From Alteripontixanthobacter maritimus (GTDB lineage: Bacteria; Pseudomonadota; Alphaproteobacteria; Sphingomonadales; Sphingomonadaceae): 64,000 bases of DNA. The notes under the pieces are model-generated. The model ran no database searches and had not been told where the DNA came from. It saw only the letters and a program-made list of their open reading frames with translations. Positions 1 to 8,409 of the stretch are shown in pieces. The stretch covers positions 381,501 through 445,500 of the forward strand of contig NZ_QBKA01000002.1 of NCBI RefSeq assembly GCF_003340475.1, given 5' to 3'. Each line of letters starts with the position of its first letter. The stretch's first letter is position 1. The position numbers and the translations under genes were made by a program.

Positions 1-496
1 CGATTTCACTGGCCTCAAAGTACTCATCTGCGGCGATATCCTGCACAGCCGGGTCGCGCGTTCCAACATATTGTGTCTTACTGCGCTGGGGGCCGATGTC
101 CGGCTATGCGCTCCGCCCGCCCTGATGCCCGACGGTGTGGAAGCGATGGGCGCGAGCGTCTTTCACAATTTCGAAACCGCGCTGGACGGGGCGGATGTCG
201 TGATGATGCTGCGCCTGCAGACCGAGCGAATGAACGGACAGTTCATTCCGAGCCCGCGCGAATACCATTATCTGTTCGGCCTTACCAAGGCGCGGCTGGC
301 GCTGGCGGCAAGCGACGCACTGATAATGCATCCCGGGCCGATGAACCGGGGCGTGGAAATCGACAGCGAAGTGGCGGACTTGCTCGACCGGTCGATCATC
401 ACCCGGCAGGTTGAAATGGGCGTGGCGCTGCGGATGGCTTGCCTCGACGTGCTGACTAGAAAGGCGCGCGGTATCGAGGGGTGGGCATCGCAATGA
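1..496 (+). CDS. pyrB: Aspartate carbamoyltransferase catalytic subunit (partial, 3' end)
   Basis: C-terminal part of the enzyme that condenses carbamoyl phosphate with aspartate in de novo pyrimidine synthesis. The reading frame is open from base 2, so the 5' part with the carbamoyl-phosphate loop lies outside the window; 164 codons are visible. Family hallmarks seen are [12 protein letters not shown] near the left edge and [12 protein letters not shown] around base 330, both typical of the aspartate-binding half of bacterial PyrB. The stop at 494-496 overlaps the ATG of the next gene by four bases (ATGA), which implies translational coupling. This matches the pyrB-pyrC' arrangement known from pseudomonads, where the two proteins form one holoenzyme. 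Confidence 0.97.
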   Translation, partial: DFTGLKVLICGDILHSRVARSNILCLTALGADVRLCAPPALMPDGVEAMGASVFHNFETALDGADVVMMLRLQTERMNGQFIPSPREYHYLFGLTKARLALAASDALIMHPGPMNRGVEIDSEVADLLDRSIITRQVEMGVALRMACLDVLTRKARGIEGWASQ

Positions 497-1725
497 AACA
501 GGCAGCACCGCTGACGATTACCAACGCGCAGCTCGTTACGCCGAACGGGATCGAATATGGTGCGATCCGGCTTGCGGAAGGGCGCATAGCTGCCTTGGGC
601 GCGGTATCGGCAGCACCGGGGGACCACGCACATGATGCGCGCGGGAAGCTTGTCACGCCCGGCCTCATTGATTTCGGCGTCTTCGCGATAGACAAGCCCG
701 CGCTGCATTTCGGCGGCATCACCCGTGCAGCCCTGATGCCGGACCAATCGCCAATGCTCGATCTGCCGAGCCGCGTGAGCTATATTGCCAAAAGCGGTAA
801 ACCCGACCTGTGGGTGCATCCGCTGGCCGCCGCTACGCGCGGACTGGAAGGCGCGGAACTGGCCGAAATCGGATTGATGCGGGAAGCGGGCGCGCGCGGC
901 ATCGCAACCGGGCGGCGGTGGATTGCCGATAGCGGGATAATGTTGCGGCTGCTGCGTTACGCCGCGATGCTGGATATGGTGGTCGTGACCCATGCCGAAG
1001 ATGGCGGTCTGGTCGGCGACGCTGCAGCGACTTCCGGGGAGATGGCCACCCGGCTCGGCCTGCCGGGAGCACCGGCAGAGGCCGAGGCGCTGGCGGTTGC
1101 GCGTGACATTGCACTGGCCGAGATGTCCGGCGCACGATTGCATATCCGGCAGGTGACTACCCGCGCGGCTCTCGATCTTGTGCGTGCGGCCAAGTCGCGC
1201 GGTGCTGCGGTAACGGCGGGTGTTACCCCGGCGCACTTCATGCTGTCCGACCTCGAGACGCAGGGCTTCCGCACCTTCATGCGCCTTTCCCCACCCTTGC
1301 GCAGCGAAGATGATCGGCAGGCGGTGCGCGAAGGCATCGCAGACGGCACCATCGACCTCATCGCATCCGGCCATGATCCGCGCGGTCCCGAAGACAAACG
1401 CCTGCCCTTCGCCGATGCAGAGCCCGGCATGGCCGGGGCGGAGACTTTGCTCGCCAGCACGTTGTCACTGGTGCGTGACGAGGTGGTGGACCACGCTCGC
1501 GCCATTGCCTTGCTGACTTCGGCCCCGGCCGCCTTGCTGGGCGTGGAAGCCGGCGTGCTGGCAACCGGAATGGAAGCGGACGTTGCCATCATCGATCCCG
1601 ACAAGCCGTGGATCGTGGACACCGACCGGATGGCGGCGAGCGCGGGCAACACGCCGTTCGACGGGCAGCCAATGCAGGGGCGCGTAACCGCCCTGTTCAA
1701 AGGCGGTGTGCAAGTGGGTGATTGA
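493..1725 (+). CDS. pyrC': Dihydroorotase-like non-catalytic ATCase subunit
   Basis: Amidohydrolase-fold protein of 410 residues. A longer GTG start at 481 is possible, but ATG 493 gives the usual ATGA overlap with pyrB. True type I dihydroorotases carry an HxH metal motif after the conserved PGLID; here the sequence is PGLIDFGVF, with no histidine pair. The later metal or catalytic motif ATDHAPH is ASGHDPR, so the catalytic aspartate is glycine. The VVTHAEDGG and EPGMAGAET segments are kept, showing the fold is intact. In Pseudomonas, PyrC' of this kind has no dihydroorotase activity but is needed to assemble active PyrB. By inference this copy is structural and a catalytic pyrC should lie elsewhere. 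A tool that labels it plain dihydroorotase would be misleading. Confidence 0.88.
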   Translation: MKQAAPLTITNAQLVTPNGIEYGAIRLAEGRIAALGAVSAAPGDHAHDARGKLVTPGLIDFGVFAIDKPALHFGGITRAALMPDQSPMLDLPSRVSYIAKSGKPDLWVHPLAAATRGLEGAELAEIGLMREAGARGIATGRRWIADSGIMLRLLRYAAMLDMVVVTHAEDGGLVGDAAATSGEMATRLGLPGAPAEAEALAVARDIALAEMSGARLHIRQVTTRAALDLVRAAKSRGAAVTAGVTPAHFMLSDLETQGFRTFMRLSPPLRSEDDRQAVREGIADGTIDLIASGHDPRGPEDKRLPFADAEPGMAGAETLLASTLSLVRDEVVDHARAIALLTSAPAALLGVEAGVLATGMEADVAIIDPDKPWIVDTDRMAASAGNTPFDGQPMQGRVTALFKGGVQVGD

Positions 1726-1773
1726 CGTCAGACTGACGGGCGGCACGCCGGTCCGAGCGTAATTGCAAGCGGG

Positions 1774-1831
1774 CAAAGAAAAACCCCTCCCGGCCAGAAC
1801 TCTTGCGAGCAATGTTCGGAAGGGGCTTTCC
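1774..1831. terminator. Possible bidirectional terminator between convergent genes
   Basis: An imperfect inverted repeat lies between pyrC' and the convergent SPOR lipoprotein gene. AACCCCTCCCG at about 1780 faces GTTCGGAAGGGG at about 1812-1823, with short A- and T-rich edges on either side. The pairing has mismatches, so this is a weak call that rests mainly on position. Confidence 0.35.
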
Positions 1832-1853
1832 ACTCGGTGGAGCGTTGCGGGCT

Positions 1854-3254
1854 TTAGCGTTTTGCCACCCGAATTCCAGTATCTATTGCGCCGGGCAGTG
1901 GTTTACCTTCCGCCCACGTGATGCAGCCATGGCCCTTGGCCTTCACGCTGGAGCACATCGATGCGGCCGCCCGCGGTGCCAGGCCGCCCGCATTCACGCG
2001 GTAATAAGTCTTCCCGCGCACACGTGCCTTGGTGATGACCATCTCATAATTCGCCAAGCTTGCGTCGCGGGCGGTGTAGATACCCCAAGCGCGCTTAGCA
2101 CCCTGTTCGCTGCGGAAACTGCCTAACTGCACAAGATGCGTGCCGCTGGCGGACGCAGGAATGGCGCGGCTGGCGGTACGTTTGCGCGCTGGCTTAGGCG
2201 CTGCGCCATAGCGTACCGGCATGGCTTGCACGACTGGCTTGGATACGAAATCGGCCGCAGCTGCGGCGACTTCCACGAAGTTCCTGCCGGTCGGTGCCGG
2301 AGCCTTGAAGGCATCGCGGAAAGTGGCCGGACGTGCGGTATCGGGCGTTGCGGTCGCGACCGGGGCAGCCTTGGCAACGGGCATTGCGCGCAGCGGCGGC
2401 AAAGCGGGAGCATTCATTGCAGCTGTCGGTGGTAGCTCGCCGCCTTCAGGCGGAGCCATCACTGATGCGGAAGCCTGTTCGGGCAGGGTGGCGGCAGCTT
2501 GCGCTACCATCTGTTCCAGCCCGGGATTGTTGGCGAGCGCGAGCTGCGCAGGTTGCCCACTATCGGCCGCGATCGGAACGGATAGCAAGGCCGCCACACG
2601 TTCGCGCGATTTATCGGGATGCGCCTGATGCGCCCACTCCGCGATCCGTGCGTCCAGCTTGTCGCCTGCCACGTCTTCTGCGGCCATGATCCGTGCCCCG
2701 CGCCAGTTGCCTTGCAAGGCGTAAGCATAGGCAAGGTTCTGGCGGGTCTTTGCGTCGGATTGCTGGCGGATCGCATTGCCCAGAATGTGGACACCGCGAT
2801 CGGGATTGCCGGCCAGAGCGTAAGCGAGGCCGAGGTCGGCGGGCGCGATCTGCTCGCTCCAATCATCTAGCACGGCGATCGCTGCGGCGTTCTGGCCTGC
2901 TGCGATGGAAGCCAGTGCAAAACTCAGTGCGGTGCGCGAGGTAGTGTCACCAAGCGCCATTGCATCGTCGAATGTCTGCGCTGCGGAAACAAAGCGGCCC
3001 TGATCCATGTAGACCGCGCCGAGCATGGTCCGGTAAGCGGCATTGCGCGGTTCGGCGAGCACTGCGGCCTCGGCAAACTCGAGCGCTTTTTCCGATTTGC
3101 CCTTGGCCAGTGCCTGCTGTGCCTTGCTGGCCGACAGATCGGCGCGCGGTGCTGCCTTGGTGGCGCACCCTGCCAGAGCGATCGAGGCGAGTGCGGTCGA
3201 TGCGACAAGCGCGATCATCCGGCTTTTCGAACTTGAGTGTGGCTGGCGGTTCAT
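1854..3254 (-). CDS. TPR-repeat lipoprotein with C-terminal SPOR domain
   Basis: A 466-residue exported protein. The N-terminus has a signal sequence ending in a lipobox (LAGC, Cys30), so it is probably lipid-anchored. Residues 42 to about 190 are Ala-rich helical repeats of TPR type with Ala/Gly pairs at the expected spacing. A Pro/Ala-rich linker follows (about 230-365), then a SPOR domain at about 372-450 that starts THLVQLGSF. SPOR domains bind glycan strands stripped of stem peptides at division sites, so a periplasmic septal role is likely. The ATG is preceded by GGGGAA at good spacing. It begins 22 bases after the ribbon-helix-helix gene and is probably the last gene of a parA-led operon. 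Its partner in the complex is unknown. Confidence 0.85.
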   Translation of the reverse strand: MNRQPHSSSKSRMIALVASTALASIALAGCATKAAPRADLSASKAQQALAKGKSEKALEFAEAAVLAEPRNAAYRTMLGAVYMDQGRFVSAAQTFDDAMALGDTTSRTALSFALASIAAGQNAAAIAVLDDWSEQIAPADLGLAYALAGNPDRGVHILGNAIRQQSDAKTRQNLAYAYALQGNWRGARIMAAEDVAGDKLDARIAEWAHQAHPDKSRERVAALLSVPIAADSGQPAQLALANNPGLEQMVAQAAATLPEQASASVMAPPEGGELPPTAAMNAPALPPLRAMPVAKAAPVATATPDTARPATFRDAFKAPAPTGRNFVEVAAAAADFVSKPVVQAMPVRYGAAPKPARKRTASRAIPASASGTHLVQLGSFRSEQGAKRAWGIYTARDASLANYEMVITKARVRGKTYYRVNAGGLAPRAAASMCSSVKAKGHGCITWAEGKPLPGAIDTGIRVAKR

Positions 3255-3276
3255 TGAATTATTCCCCGTTGCAAAA

Positions 3277-4098
3277 TCATGATTTGGTCATCTGCGAAGC
3301 GAATTTGTCGATGTCGGGCATGTCGCCCAGCAGTGCATCGAGTGCTTCGGTCAATAAGGCCTGCGCGCTGCGATTGTGCAGCGTGCTGGCAAGGCGCAGC
3401 TTCAGATGACGGTCCGCGTCAAGACGAAGTGTGAAGGCGGCCCGTTTGCCGCGGCTGAAAGCAGTGCGACGGGCAGGCGCGTCGCGCTGCGGTACGATCC
3501 GTTCTATCGGACCATCGGCTGTCTCTATGTCCGGAATGCTTGCCGACTTTACGGTGCTTTCCTGCGGGCGATCATCCGATGATACGGGTATGGACTTGAT
3601 CCGGCCGAACGGAGCGGCGGTGCCCGGATCCGGCTCGACGGACAGATCATTTGCGGGCGCAGGTTCTACTTTCGTAGGTGCTTCCCGTACGGGCGTTTCC
3701 TGAATAAGCGCTTCTTTTGCTACCGGCTCGTTCGCCGCCATGCGGTGGGCCAGGCTTTCCAGCTGCTGGCGTACCTGAGGGCTGTCTTTACGCGCCAGCT
3801 GCGCTTCCGCCTCGCGGTCGTGCGCCCGGGCCTCGGCTTCCGCTTCGGGATTGACAGGCGCGGGTGTCAGAATACTGAGATGGGCCTGATCGACCGTGGG
3901 GGCCTCGTCTTCGCCCATGTCGTTCCAGCCAAGATCTTCCAGCGCTTCGTTCCTGTCATGGGCGTCCATGTCGTGCGCGGCATTGCCCGAGCCGTTCATT
4001 GCTGACAGCGGAGCGAGTTGCGGGCGCATGGCCGGTTTCGCGCCGCCCTTGCGGGCAAGCAGCGTCGGGCTGAGCGAGGCAAATGAACTTTCGGACAA
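3277..4098 (-). CDS. Acidic linker protein with C-terminal ribbon-helix-helix-like domain
   Basis: A 273-residue protein with two parts. Residues 1 to about 215 are Ala/Glu/Pro-rich, low in hydrophobics and likely disordered. The last 55 residues are basic then amphipathic (RAAFTLRLDADRHLKLRLAS) and look like a ribbon-helix-helix DNA-binding fold, the type used by ParG- and CopG-like partners of ParA ATPases. The start is TTG at 4098 with AAGGGATC upstream. It sits 24 bases after the ParA-like gene, so a ParA partner role is an inference from order and fold. I do not recognise a named family for the N-terminal part. It might instead be a repressor of the operon. Confidence 0.7.
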   Translation of the reverse strand: MSESSFASLSPTLLARKGGAKPAMRPQLAPLSAMNGSGNAAHDMDAHDRNEALEDLGWNDMGEDEAPTVDQAHLSILTPAPVNPEAEAEARAHDREAEAQLARKDSPQVRQQLESLAHRMAANEPVAKEALIQETPVREAPTKVEPAPANDLSVEPDPGTAAPFGRIKSIPVSSDDRPQESTVKSASIPDIETADGPIERIVPQRDAPARRTAFSRGKRAAFTLRLDADRHLKLRLASTLHNRSAQALLTEALDALLGDMPDIDKFASQMTKS

Positions 4099-4122
4099 TG
4101 GGGCGATCCCTTCTATTCGCGC

Positions 4123-4842
4123 TTACTGCGCGACGCGGCGGCCGAAACCTCCGCCTGCGGGACGGTAATTACCCTGTGCCTGCGGCGCCGTTCCGGGCGC
4201 TGCGAAGACAGTGCGGCGGAAGTTCTTCTCCAGCCGGTCGGAAACGTAGTTCCACAGCGCGGTCACTTCGGCGGCGCTACGGCTTTCCGGATCGACTTCC
4301 ATCACGGTGCGGCCATCGATCATCGATGCAGCAAAATCCGTGCGGTGGTGGAGAGTAATGGGTGCGACCGTGCCATGCTGGCTGAGCGCAACGGCGGCCT
4401 CGGACGTGATCTTGGCCTTGGGCGTTGCGGCGTTGACCACGAACACCAGCGGTTTGCCGGCCCGCTCGCAAAGGTCGACCGTGGCGCCCACGGCGCGCAG
4501 ATCGTGCGGACTGGGGCGGGTGGGGACGACGATCAGTTCGGCCACACTGATCACACTCTGGATAGCGAGGGTGATGGCCGGCGGGGTGTCGATGACCGCC
4601 AGTTTGAAGCCCTGCTGGCGCAATACCTGCAGATCGTTTGCCAAACGTTGTACGGTAGTCTGGGCGAAAGCGGGATATTCCGCCTCGCGTTCGTTCCACC
4701 AATCGGCCAGCGACCCTTGCGGATCGATGTCGATCAGGACGACTGGCCCTGCGCCCGCCCTTTGTGCCTGCACGGCCAGATGCCCCGACAAGGTAGTCTT
4801 GCCCGATCCGCCTTTTTGCGAAGCCATTGCCAATACACGCAA
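4123..4842 (-). CDS. ParA/MinD-family ATPase, orphan
   Basis: A 239-residue P-loop ATPase of the ParA/Soj class. The deviant Walker A motif is KGGSGKTT at residues 10-17, the switch region is DIDPQGS near residue 40, and the Walker B-like segment is LAVIDTPP. It has no N-terminal helix-turn-helix, so it resembles the small chromosomal ParAs that position cargo rather than plasmid type Ia proteins. There is no parB or parS next to it, and no gidAB context, so it is not the chromosome segregation ParA. Downstream genes are a ribbon-helix-helix protein and a TPR/SPOR lipoprotein. The likely role is intracellular positioning linked to division or the envelope; this is inference. Confidence 0.88.
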   Translation of the reverse strand: MRVLAMASQKGGSGKTTLSGHLAVQAQRAGAGPVVLIDIDPQGSLADWWNEREAEYPAFAQTTVQRLANDLQVLRQQGFKLAVIDTPPAITLAIQSVISVAELIVVPTRPSPHDLRAVGATVDLCERAGKPLVFVVNAATPKAKITSEAAVALSQHGTVAPITLHHRTDFAASMIDGRTVMEVDPESRSAAEVTALWNYVSDRLEKNFRRTVFAAPGTAPQAQGNYRPAGGGFGRRVAQ

Positions 4843-4977
4843 AGGATATCCCCCGGTTCGTCCGCTGAGTGTCTCCGCCCATTGCGAAGTTCGAAGGGTG
4901 AATTCGCAGCATACCCCTAATTTTGGGTTAATAACGACAGGACAAGATGGGCTTTTCAGCCATTGCCCGGGTACAAT

Positions 4978-5006
4978 TTGCCCGTGTGCAGGTGGGGCTG
5001 TATGAT
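4978..5006 (+). promoter_or_regulatory. Putative sigma70-type promoter for the Sel1/SPOR gene
   Basis: TTGCCC at 4978-4983 and TATGAT at 5001-5006 are separated by 17 bases, a near-consensus housekeeping promoter. Transcription would start near 5013, about 120 bases before the chosen ATG at 5133. The 290-base gap from 4843 holds this site and must also hold the divergent parA promoter, which I cannot place. Confidence 0.45.
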
Positions 5007-5132
5007 GGCAGCCTGTATATATTTTCGCAGGAAACTCTTTGCTAACGCATCGTTCACTATAGCAAACTGCATTTGCGGGTCATTCGAGGATCCGCCCCAG
5101 GGCAGGGTTTGCCGAACAGAATAGGGGCCGTG

Positions 5133-6386
5133 ATGACTATTTGGGCGCGCGGAATTCGCCGATCGATGCTGACAAGAAGCTTGTTGGCAGGAGCGTTAGT
5201 GGCAGGGGCCTTCATGACGCCCGGCGCGGCGCAGGCCGACGTGAAGGCCGGCGTAGATGCGTGGGCGCGGGGCGACTGGAATGCGGCCGTGGCTCAATGG
5301 CAAACCTTGGCTGTTGCGGGCGACGCCGACGCGCAATTCAATATGGCCCAGGCATACCGGCTTGGGCGCGGGGTCGAACAGAGCACCGCCAAGGCGGAGG
5401 CGCTATATGCCGCCGCAGCAAAGCAGGGACATATCAAGGCGGCGGATAATTACGGGCTGCTCCTGTTTCAGGATGGTCGCCGCGAAGAGGCCATACCCTA
5501 TGTGCGCGCCGCATCGGACAGGGGTGATCCACGCGCGCAATATCTGCTCGGCATAGCGCATTTCAACGGCGATCTGGTGGAGAAGGATTGGGTCCGCGCC
5601 TATGCACTTCTGACGCTCGCCAACCAGACCGGCCTGCCACAGGCCGGACCCGCCATCAGGCAGATGGACGATTTCATCCCGCTGGATCAACGAAGCGAAG
5701 CACAGACGCTCGCTCGCACTCTGGAAGCCAAATCCAAGCGCAACCGCGCGAGCCAGCTTGCCGCTGCCGACCTAGGCAATGGAACTGCTGTTACGGCTGC
5801 CACGCCCGCGCGTATCGCAGCAAACACGCCTGCACCCGGCGGACCGGCCGCTACCACTCAGGCCGACTTGCCGCGCCAGCCCACTGCCAGCGGGGCAAAT
5901 GTCCCGCGTCAGATTGCCAGCATGGCGGTATCGCCGTCGGTGGCCGCAGCGCAGGCTGCAGTTGAAGAGGCGGTCCGCGTAACAGGTACCAGCACACCGG
6001 CAAATGCCGGCGCGGACTATGCCCGAAGCAGTACCCGTATTGCATCCCGTCCTTCTGTGGTGGCAGCAGCGTCCCCCGCCGCTACTCCGACAACGGCCCC
6101 GACGCGCCAGGCTGCTGTCCGGCCCGCACCAGCCCCTGTAACAAGCGTGGCCAGCGCCGCCGGGCCTTGGCGCGTACAATTGGGGGCGTTCGGGGTGGCC
6201 GGTAATGCGGACCGGCTATGGACCAAAGTGTCCCGCCGGGCCGAACTTTCCGGCAAAACCAGGTTCCTCGTGCCGGCAGGTCGCCTGACCAAATTGCAGG
6301 CTGGCGGCTTTACCACCAGGTCCAGCGCACAAGCCACGTGCAACACTCTGAAGCGCAGCGGACAACCCTGTATCGTGACGAAGTAA
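5133..6386 (+). CDS. Secreted Sel1-repeat protein with C-terminal SPOR domain
   Basis: A 417-residue periplasmic protein. ATG 5133 has AGGGG at the right distance; an upstream TTG at 5073 would add residues without a signal, and ATG 5166 is a second candidate. The signal peptide probably ends GAAQA near residue 35. Sel1/TPR-like repeats follow (about 40-210), with motifs such as AQFNMAQAYRLGRG and AQYLLGIAHFNG. A Thr/Ala/Pro-rich linker is next, then a SPOR domain (about 340-417) starting WRVQLGAFG. The architecture mirrors the divergent TPR/SPOR lipoprotein at 1854-3254, so both probably act on septal peptidoglycan. The sequence suggests no enzyme activity. Confidence 0.85.
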   Translation: MTIWARGIRRSMLTRSLLAGALVAGAFMTPGAAQADVKAGVDAWARGDWNAAVAQWQTLAVAGDADAQFNMAQAYRLGRGVEQSTAKAEALYAAAAKQGHIKAADNYGLLLFQDGRREEAIPYVRAASDRGDPRAQYLLGIAHFNGDLVEKDWVRAYALLTLANQTGLPQAGPAIRQMDDFIPLDQRSEAQTLARTLEAKSKRNRASQLAAADLGNGTAVTAATPARIAANTPAPGGPAATTQADLPRQPTASGANVPRQIASMAVSPSVAAAQAAVEEAVRVTGTSTPANAGADYARSSTRIASRPSVVAAASPAATPTTAPTRQAAVRPAPAPVTSVASAAGPWRVQLGAFGVAGNADRLWTKVSRRAELSGKTRFLVPAGRLTKLQAGGFTTRSSAQATCNTLKRSGQPCIVTK

Positions 6387-6526
6387 CCGAACTTCGCTCC
6401 GTCTGCCGGTGTCTCACCGGTCGGCTGCAATCGGCTTTTGAACGAAACGAGCTCCTCGAACTGCGGATGCTTGCGCTACCGCGCCGGACCACATAGGCCG
6501 CACACGGTTCAAGCGGGGGCATAGCG

Positions 6527-7855
6527 ATTACCAACGAAGCGAAACCCGACAGTCCGATAGTCGCCGCACTGTATGATGCGCCCGCTACGCCGGATCTGCC
6601 TGCGCAATCGCCTGCCAGTCAGGGCGAGCGGCTGATCGGGCTCGATTTTATCCGCGGTGTGGCGGTACTCGGCATCCTGTTTGCGAACATTACGGCTTTT
6701 GGACACCCTTTTCTTGCATACACTTGGCCTGCGGCGCTGCCCGATGGTGGCACCGCTGCGGATAGCTGGGTCTGGCTGTTCCAGTTCGTCGCAGTGGACG
6801 GCAAGTTTCGCGGGATATTCACCGTCCTGTTCGGGGCCGGGTTGTTTTTGTTCATGGAGCGGGTCTGGGCCAAAGGCGGCTCACGCTGGCTGCAGGCACG
6901 GCGGCTTGGCTGGTTGCTCGCGTTCGGACTGGCGCATTTCTTCCTGCTGTTCTTCGGCGACATCCTGACAGCCTACGCCATCTGGGGGCTAGTGGCGCTG
7001 TCCATGCTGAAGCTCGAGGCCAAGACGCAATTCTGGACCGGCATAATCCTGTACATCTTGTTCGGCCTAATTTTGATGTTGGCATCATCGGGGCAGGCAT
7101 TGCCCGAGCTCATGCCGCAATTCTGTGTCCAGGCCGCAGAGATGTGCGACCAGTTGGATATCGAACGTGGGCGGATGATATCCGACATGGCGGCGCAGCA
7201 GTCGGCCTACGGAGCGGGTTCTTACGCCGATATGCTCTCCTACCGCGCGACGGAGCAATGGTCGCTTCTGGCGAAAGGAGCAGGATTTGGCTTTACCGAA
7301 ACGCTGCCGCTCATCCTGATTGGAGTGGCATTCTATCGCTGGGGCGTGTTCGATGGCCGCGCGCCGCGGGCGAAATTGGTCAGACTGGGCTGGGCAGGGG
7401 TGCTTGTCGGCTCTGCCATCACGCTTGGCTTGGGGCTGTGGGTGATGAGCCGGGACTTCCCGTTCTGGACCACCAGCTTCGTGTTCTTCGGCGCATCCGG
7501 CCTGCCGCGCCTGCCGGTAGTGTTGGGTCTCGTCTGCCTGCTTGGCGTATATGGACCCCAGCTTGCCAAAGGCGCGCTGGGTCAACGGTTCGTGGCCGCA
7601 GGGCGTATGGCGTTTTCGAACTACATCGGCACCTCGGCGCTCATGCTGCCGGTGTTCGGTAGTTGGGGCCTTGGCCTGTTTGGCGAGCTTTCACGGCTTG
7701 AACTGCTGGGCATCGTGCTGGCGGTGTGGGCGTTGATGCTGCTGTGGTCGAAGCCATGGCTGGAAGTATTTCGCTATGGCCCGCTGGAATGGCTCTGGCG
7801 CTGTCTGACCTATTGGACGCTGGTACCGATGCGGCTTGAGCGCGCCGCAGATTAA
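6527..7855 (+). CDS. DUF418 family integral membrane protein, non-canonical start
   Basis: Polytopic inner-membrane protein with about ten hydrophobic segments. The N-terminal motif GERLIGLDFIRGVAVLGILFAN and the C-terminal MAFSNYIGTS with a Trp-rich end are typical of DUF418 proteins, whose role is unknown. The first ATG, GTG or TTG in frame is GTG 6659, which lies inside the conserved first segment and would cut it. The frame is open back to 6497. ATT at 6527 gives a 442-residue protein starting TNEAKPDS, with GGGGG at 6515-6519 as a ribosome-binding site. Either a rare ATT start is used or the sequence has an error near the start. It converges with and overlaps the next gene by four bases. 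Confidence 0.8.
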   Translation: MTNEAKPDSPIVAALYDAPATPDLPAQSPASQGERLIGLDFIRGVAVLGILFANITAFGHPFLAYTWPAALPDGGTAADSWVWLFQFVAVDGKFRGIFTVLFGAGLFLFMERVWAKGGSRWLQARRLGWLLAFGLAHFFLLFFGDILTAYAIWGLVALSMLKLEAKTQFWTGIILYILFGLILMLASSGQALPELMPQFCVQAAEMCDQLDIERGRMISDMAAQQSAYGAGSYADMLSYRATEQWSLLAKGAGFGFTETLPLILIGVAFYRWGVFDGRAPRAKLVRLGWAGVLVGSAITLGLGLWVMSRDFPFWTTSFVFFGASGLPRLPVVLGLVCLLGVYGPQLAKGALGQRFVAAGRMAFSNYIGTSALMLPVFGSWGLGLFGELSRLELLGIVLAVWALMLLWSKPWLEVFRYGPLEWLWRCLTYWTLVPMRLERAAD

Positions 7856-8397
7856 TCCGCAGCGTCCAGTTCGCGCTCCACTTCGTCCTCCGCGCGTTCC
7901 ATGCGGCGGCGCGCCTTCGCTTCTTTCAGACGTTCACGGTTGCGATGCGCGGCTACCCGCGTTTCCATGGCGAACAATCCCAGGCCGGTAACCAGGAACG
8001 CCATCGTGACGATCCAGGCCAGCGCTGTAAGCTGGCCGATTTGCGGAGTGATGAAAGCCGATATGAACAACAGCGCGATGACCACGCTGATAGTCAGCGC
8101 CGCCAGCGTACTGAACAGCACCGCGCTCTGCGCAAAATTGCGGCGCTGCTCAAGCGAGGGAAGGTCACCGACCAGACTGCCGGCGCGCCCTTCCTCGTCC
8201 ATCCGGGTGATCCGTTCGATCCTGTCCGCCACCCAGATCAGCCGGTTGGTCATCACGTTCATGATTGCACCGATAGCGGCCAACAGGAAAGCCGGGGCCA
8301 GCGACAGCTGCACCACGGATTGCACCCGCAAGGTGCTGGAAGTGCGTTCGAGAATGTCGGAAGGATTGATGTCAGTCGCGAGAAGCAGTTCAAGCAT
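7852..8397 (-). CDS. DUF2721 family membrane protein
   Basis: A 181-residue protein with three hydrophobic helices (about 28-52, 95-117 and 122-145) and a charged C-terminal tail rich in Arg, Glu and Lys that is probably helical. The segment APAFLLAAIGAIMNVMTNRL followed by VADRIER is characteristic of DUF2721. Function is unknown; it is an inner-membrane protein. It starts 12 bases after der on the same strand, so the two are probably co-transcribed, and its stop overlaps the end of the convergent DUF418 gene. Confidence 0.85.
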   Translation of the reverse strand: MLELLLATDINPSDILERTSSTLRVQSVVQLSLAPAFLLAAIGAIMNVMTNRLIWVADRIERITRMDEEGRAGSLVGDLPSLEQRRNFAQSAVLFSTLAALTISVVIALLFISAFITPQIGQLTALAWIVTMAFLVTGLGLFAMETRVAAHRNRERLKEAKARRRMERAEDEVERELDAAD

Positions 8398-8409
8398 GGG
8401 AATTGCCGA

